Shown one piece after another: positions 59,793-64,000 of a stretch of 64,000 nucleotides of DNA (positions are counted from its first letter, which is position 1; the number at the start of each line of letters is the position of its first letter). Below the pieces are notes generated by a model that ran no database searches, was not told the origin of the DNA, and was given only the letters and a program-made list of their open reading frames with translations. Made by a program: the position numbers and the translations under genes. Source of the stretch: Tessaracoccus sp. MC1679 (GTDB lineage Bacteria; Actinomycetota; Actinomycetes; Propionibacteriales; Propionibacteriaceae); the NCBI RefSeq assembly GCF_014164775.1, contig NZ_JACJGB010000003.1:186001-250000 (forward strand), written 5' to 3'.

Positions 59793-59826
59793 GATGCCCC
59801 GGCACCCCCCACGGGTCCGGGGCATC
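59793..59826 (+). terminator. Hairpin between khpA and rimM
   Basis: GATGCCCCGG (59793-59802) pairs perfectly with CCGGGGCATC (59817-59826), followed by TTC. It may end or attenuate transcription between rpsP-khpA and rimM-trmD. Confidence 0.55.
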
Positions 59827-59867
59827 TTCATCCCCGCACGAGGCGGGCTGAGTGAAGGAGAACCCCC

Positions 59868-60389
59868 GTGCAGGACATGGTGGAGGTGACCGTCGGCAGG
59901 ATCGGCCGTGCGCACGGCCTGGGCGGCGAGGTGTTCATCGACCTGCGGACCGACGAGCCCGTTCGACGTTTCAAGGCCGGCGCCACACTGCTCCTCGGGG
60001 ACACGGGGCGCAGCGTTGAGATCGCCACGGTGCGGTGGAACCGGGGACGGTTGATGCTGACCTTCGCCGGGTACCCGGACCGGACGGCCGTCGAGGCGCT
60101 CACTGGGCAGGTGCTGGCCACGCGGGTTCCTGCCGAGGAGCGCCCCAGCGAGCCCGAGGAGTTCTTCGACCGACACCTGGTGGGGCTCAGAGTCCTGGAC
60201 CACACCGGCAGCCAGGTGGGCAGCGTCACCGATGTGCTGCATCTCCCCGCGCAGGATGTGCTGGAGGTCGCCGTCGACGGCGGGGAGCGGCTGATCCCGT
60301 TCGTCGCCGCACTGGTGCCCGAGGTGGACCTCGCCGCCGGTCACGTGCGGCTCGCGGAGGTCGGCGGCCTCCTCGAGGACATCGAATGA
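59868..60389 (+). CDS. rimM: 16S rRNA processing protein RimM
   Basis: A 173-residue assembly factor for the head of the 30S subunit that binds S19. It begins [19 protein letters not shown] and contains [22 protein letters not shown], the PRC-barrel part, ending in an acidic helix. GTG 59868 has GAAGGAGA upstream; an ATG 9 bases later is possible. The stop overlaps trmD (ATGA). Confidence 0.94.
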   Translation: MQDMVEVTVGRIGRAHGLGGEVFIDLRTDEPVRRFKAGATLLLGDTGRSVEIATVRWNRGRLMLTFAGYPDRTAVEALTGQVLATRVPAEERPSEPEEFFDRHLVGLRVLDHTGSQVGSVTDVLHLPAQDVLEVAVDGGERLIPFVAALVPEVDLAAGHVRLAEVGGLLEDIE

Positions 60390-61093
60390 GGCTCGACGTC
60401 GTCACGATCTTCCCGGAGTACTTCGCGCCTCTCCGCCTGAGTCTCGTGGGCAAGGCCATCAGCTCAGGTCTGGTCGATCTGGCGGTCCACGACCTCCGCC
60501 AGTGGACACATGACCGTCATCACACCACCGACGACACCCCCTACGGCGGGGGTGCGGGCATGGTGATGAAGCCCGAGCCGTGGGGGGAGGCGTTCGACGC
60601 CCTTGAGGTGGCGTCGCCGCTGCCGATGACGGTGGTGGTGCCCACGCCCGCCGGCACCCCGTTCACGCAGGCCACCGCCTACGAGCTGGCGTCACGGGAG
60701 AGACTCGTCTTCGCGTGCGGTCGCTATGAGGGCATCGACCAGCGGGTGATCGACCACTGCGCGGAGCGCTACGACGTGGTGGAGGTCTCGCTCGGCGACT
60801 ACGTCCTCAACGGCGGAGAGGTGGCCACCCTGGCCATCGTCGAGGCCGTCGTGCGTCTGCTGCCCGGCGTCCTGGGCAACCCCGCCTCGCTGGTGGAGGA
60901 GTCACACTCGGATGGCCATCAGCGCCTGCTGGAGTATCCCAACTACACCAAGCCGCCCGTCTGGCGGGATCGTGCGGTCCCGGCGGTGTTGCTGAGCGGC
61001 CATCACGGCCTCATCGAGGAGTGGCGACGTGAGCAGGCGGTCCGGCGGACGATCGAGCGCCGTCCGGACCTGCTCGCTGACGACATTTCGTGA
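60386..61093 (+). CDS. trmD: tRNA (guanine37-N1)-methyltransferase
   Basis: A SPOUT methyltransferase that methylates G37 of tRNAs and prevents frameshifting. It starts [11 protein letters not shown], has [12 protein letters not shown] and the trefoil-knot SAM site [10 protein letters not shown] and [19 protein letters not shown]. The 235 residues are normal. The start is fixed by the 4-base overlap with rimM. Confidence 0.96.
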   Translation: MRLDVVTIFPEYFAPLRLSLVGKAISSGLVDLAVHDLRQWTHDRHHTTDDTPYGGGAGMVMKPEPWGEAFDALEVASPLPMTVVVPTPAGTPFTQATAYELASRERLVFACGRYEGIDQRVIDHCAERYDVVEVSLGDYVLNGGEVATLAIVEAVVRLLPGVLGNPASLVEESHSDGHQRLLEYPNYTKPPVWRDRAVPAVLLSGHHGLIEEWRREQAVRRTIERRPDLLADDIS

Positions 61094-61129
61094 GCGAATC
61101 GGCACGTAAATGGCCTAGCTAATCGCGCC

Positions 61130-61142
61130 TTCGGTAACCGAA
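61130..61142. promoter_or_regulatory. Palindrome TTCGGTAACCGAA upstream of sdhC
   Basis: The half-sites TTCGGT and ACCGAA are perfect complements around one base. It lies about 30 bases before the -10 box of the sdhC promoter, near the -35 side, a sensible place for an activator or repressor. I cannot assign the regulator. Confidence 0.5.
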
Positions 61143-61172
61143 CCCCGATGCCCGCAGGCTTGCTGGTTTGGC

Positions 61173-61178
61173 TACAGT
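61173..61178 (+). promoter_or_regulatory. Extended -10 box for a leaderless sdhC transcript
   Basis: TACAGT (61173-61178) is a good -10 box. The expected transcript start 7-8 bases later coincides with the GTG at 61186, and no ribosome site is present, so sdhC may be translated from a leaderless mRNA, which is frequent in actinobacteria. Confidence 0.45.
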
Positions 61179-61185
61179 GGGGTCC

Positions 61186-61895
61186 GTGGCAACAACACTC
61201 ACCATTCATCAACGGGCGTTGCGAAGCACGGTCGTCAAGAAGGTCATCATGGCAGTGACCGGCTTGATCATGATCGCCTTCCTCCTCGTGCACATGTACG
61301 GCAATTTGAAGATGTTCCTCGGTCCCGAGGCCTTCGATCACTATGCCCACTGGCTGAAGGGGACCACCGAAGACGGCGGAATCCTTTATCCCGTCCTTCC
61401 GGCCGGATGGTTCATCTGGATCTTCCGGTCCGCCCTTGTCCTCTCCGTGATCCTTCACATCTGGTCCGCCTACACGCTCTCCATGGAAACGCGTCGCAAC
61501 CGTGGCACGAAGTACGTCAACAGCCAGAAGAAGGTGCAGACCTACTCCTCGCGCACCATGCGCTGGGGCGGGATCATCGTCGCGGCGTTCCTCATCTTCC
61601 ACCTCATCCAGTTCACGATCGTGCCCGGATCCTTCGGCGGCAGCGCCGACGAGCCGCACACCATGGTGCTGGCAGCGTTCGAGCAGTGGTGGATGGTGGC
61701 GCTGTACGCGGTGTGCATGGTGCTCATCTGCATGCACATCCGCCACGGCTTCTGGAGCGCCTTCACGACGCTGGGCGGCAACACCAGCGCCCAGACCCGT
61801 TCAGTGCTCAACGCCCTGGCCATGATCGTGGCCGTCGTCCTCTTCGTCGGCTTCATGATCATGCCTCTGGCCGTTCTCTTTGGAGTTGGTATCTG

Positions 61896-61896
<1 letters not shown>
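61186..61896 (+). CDS. sdhC: Succinate dehydrogenase cytochrome b subunit (b558 family)
   Basis: The membrane anchor of the succinate:quinone oxidoreductase. The 236 residues hold five membrane helices with haem-ligand type histidines in [28 protein letters not shown] and [11 protein letters not shown], the type-B two-haem single-anchor architecture. I chose GTG 61186 ([11 protein letters not shown]) since the extra upstream residues overlap the -10 box. The stop shares one base with the sdhA start. Confidence 0.93.
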
Positions 61897-63907
<2,011 letters not shown>

Positions 63908-63911
<4 letters not shown>

Positions 63912-64000
63912 AGCTCAAGCTACGTATCTGGCGTCAGGCCGGCCCGGGTGCAGCCGGCCGGATGGTCGAGTACGACCTGGACGGCGTGTCGGACGACATG
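63908..64000 (+). CDS. sdhB: Succinate dehydrogenase iron-sulfur subunit, N-terminal fragment
   Basis: Only 31 codons are inside the window. They start with GTG overlapping the sdhA stop by 4 bases and read [11 protein letters not shown] followed by [15 protein letters not shown], the usual start of the type-B SdhB. The iron-sulfur motifs lie beyond the right edge. Confidence 0.88.

Overview
The window is a stretch of bacterial chromosome with high G+C and dense gene packing. Many genes start with GTG and overlap their neighbours by 4 bases (GTGA or ATGA). Paired clpP1/clpP2, an ATP-dependent DNA ligase beside NAD-type housekeeping genes, a tricorn protease, RNase E with a long acidic/arginine-rich N-terminal extension, a five-helix cytochrome b558 succinate dehydrogenase and a possible ClgR-type site all point to an actinomycete. 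I infer a member of the Propionibacteriales (Tessaracoccus/Arachnia-like), but cannot name a species from sequence alone.

Layout. 1-2964: the C-terminal part of a GH65 disaccharide phosphorylase and an unrecognised partner gene. 2965-3464: a cluster of interspersed repeats. 3465-4563: rhamnose mutarotase and a fasciclin-domain lipoprotein. 4564-7690: an A/T-richer accessory island with two decayed transposases flanking a secreted protein plus a glycine-rich membrane peptide. 7688-10332: two tRNA genes, a hipBA toxin-antitoxin pair and a patatin lipase. 10393-14636: trigger factor, ClpP1, ClpP2 and ClpX, a protein-folding and proteolysis block. 14667-20666: DNA ligase, tricorn protease and an alditol-oxidase-like flavoprotein. 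20698-26031: valS, a DsbA-like membrane protein and a TetR regulator divergent from an NAD-binding protein, with two palindromic operator candidates between them. 26045-32418: folC-DUF4233-ndk, then the radical SAM / DUF1846 / DUF2344 group. 32614-47219: RNA processing, ribosome, lipid/CoA and DNA repair genes (rne, rpmB, recG, rsmD, coaD, yceD-type, rpmF, rnc, mutM, gtrA-type, smc, ftsY). 47304-51516: an orphan ABC ATPase, a response regulator, a tiny secreted two-cysteine peptide and a histidine kinase made of two tandem kinase modules. 51533-54488: transhydrogenase pntAB. 54649-61093: ffh, an amidohydrolase, SppA, a small zincin, rpsP-khpA, rimM-trmD. 61186-64000: sdhC, sdhA and the start of sdhB.

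How it fits together. Most of the window is core: protein export (ffh, ftsY, sppA), protein quality control (tig, clp, tricorn), ribosome and tRNA maturation, and central redox metabolism (pntAB, sdhCAB). The best candidate for something undescribed is 48142-51516. There a LuxR-type response regulator and a kinase with an apparently dead first module and an intact second module flank a divergently placed secreted peptide whose C-terminal cysteines could form a small disulfide loop. This looks like a peptide-sensing two-component system, but that is inference. The second candidate is the two-gene secreted-protein/glycine-zipper peptide cassette at 5530-6382.
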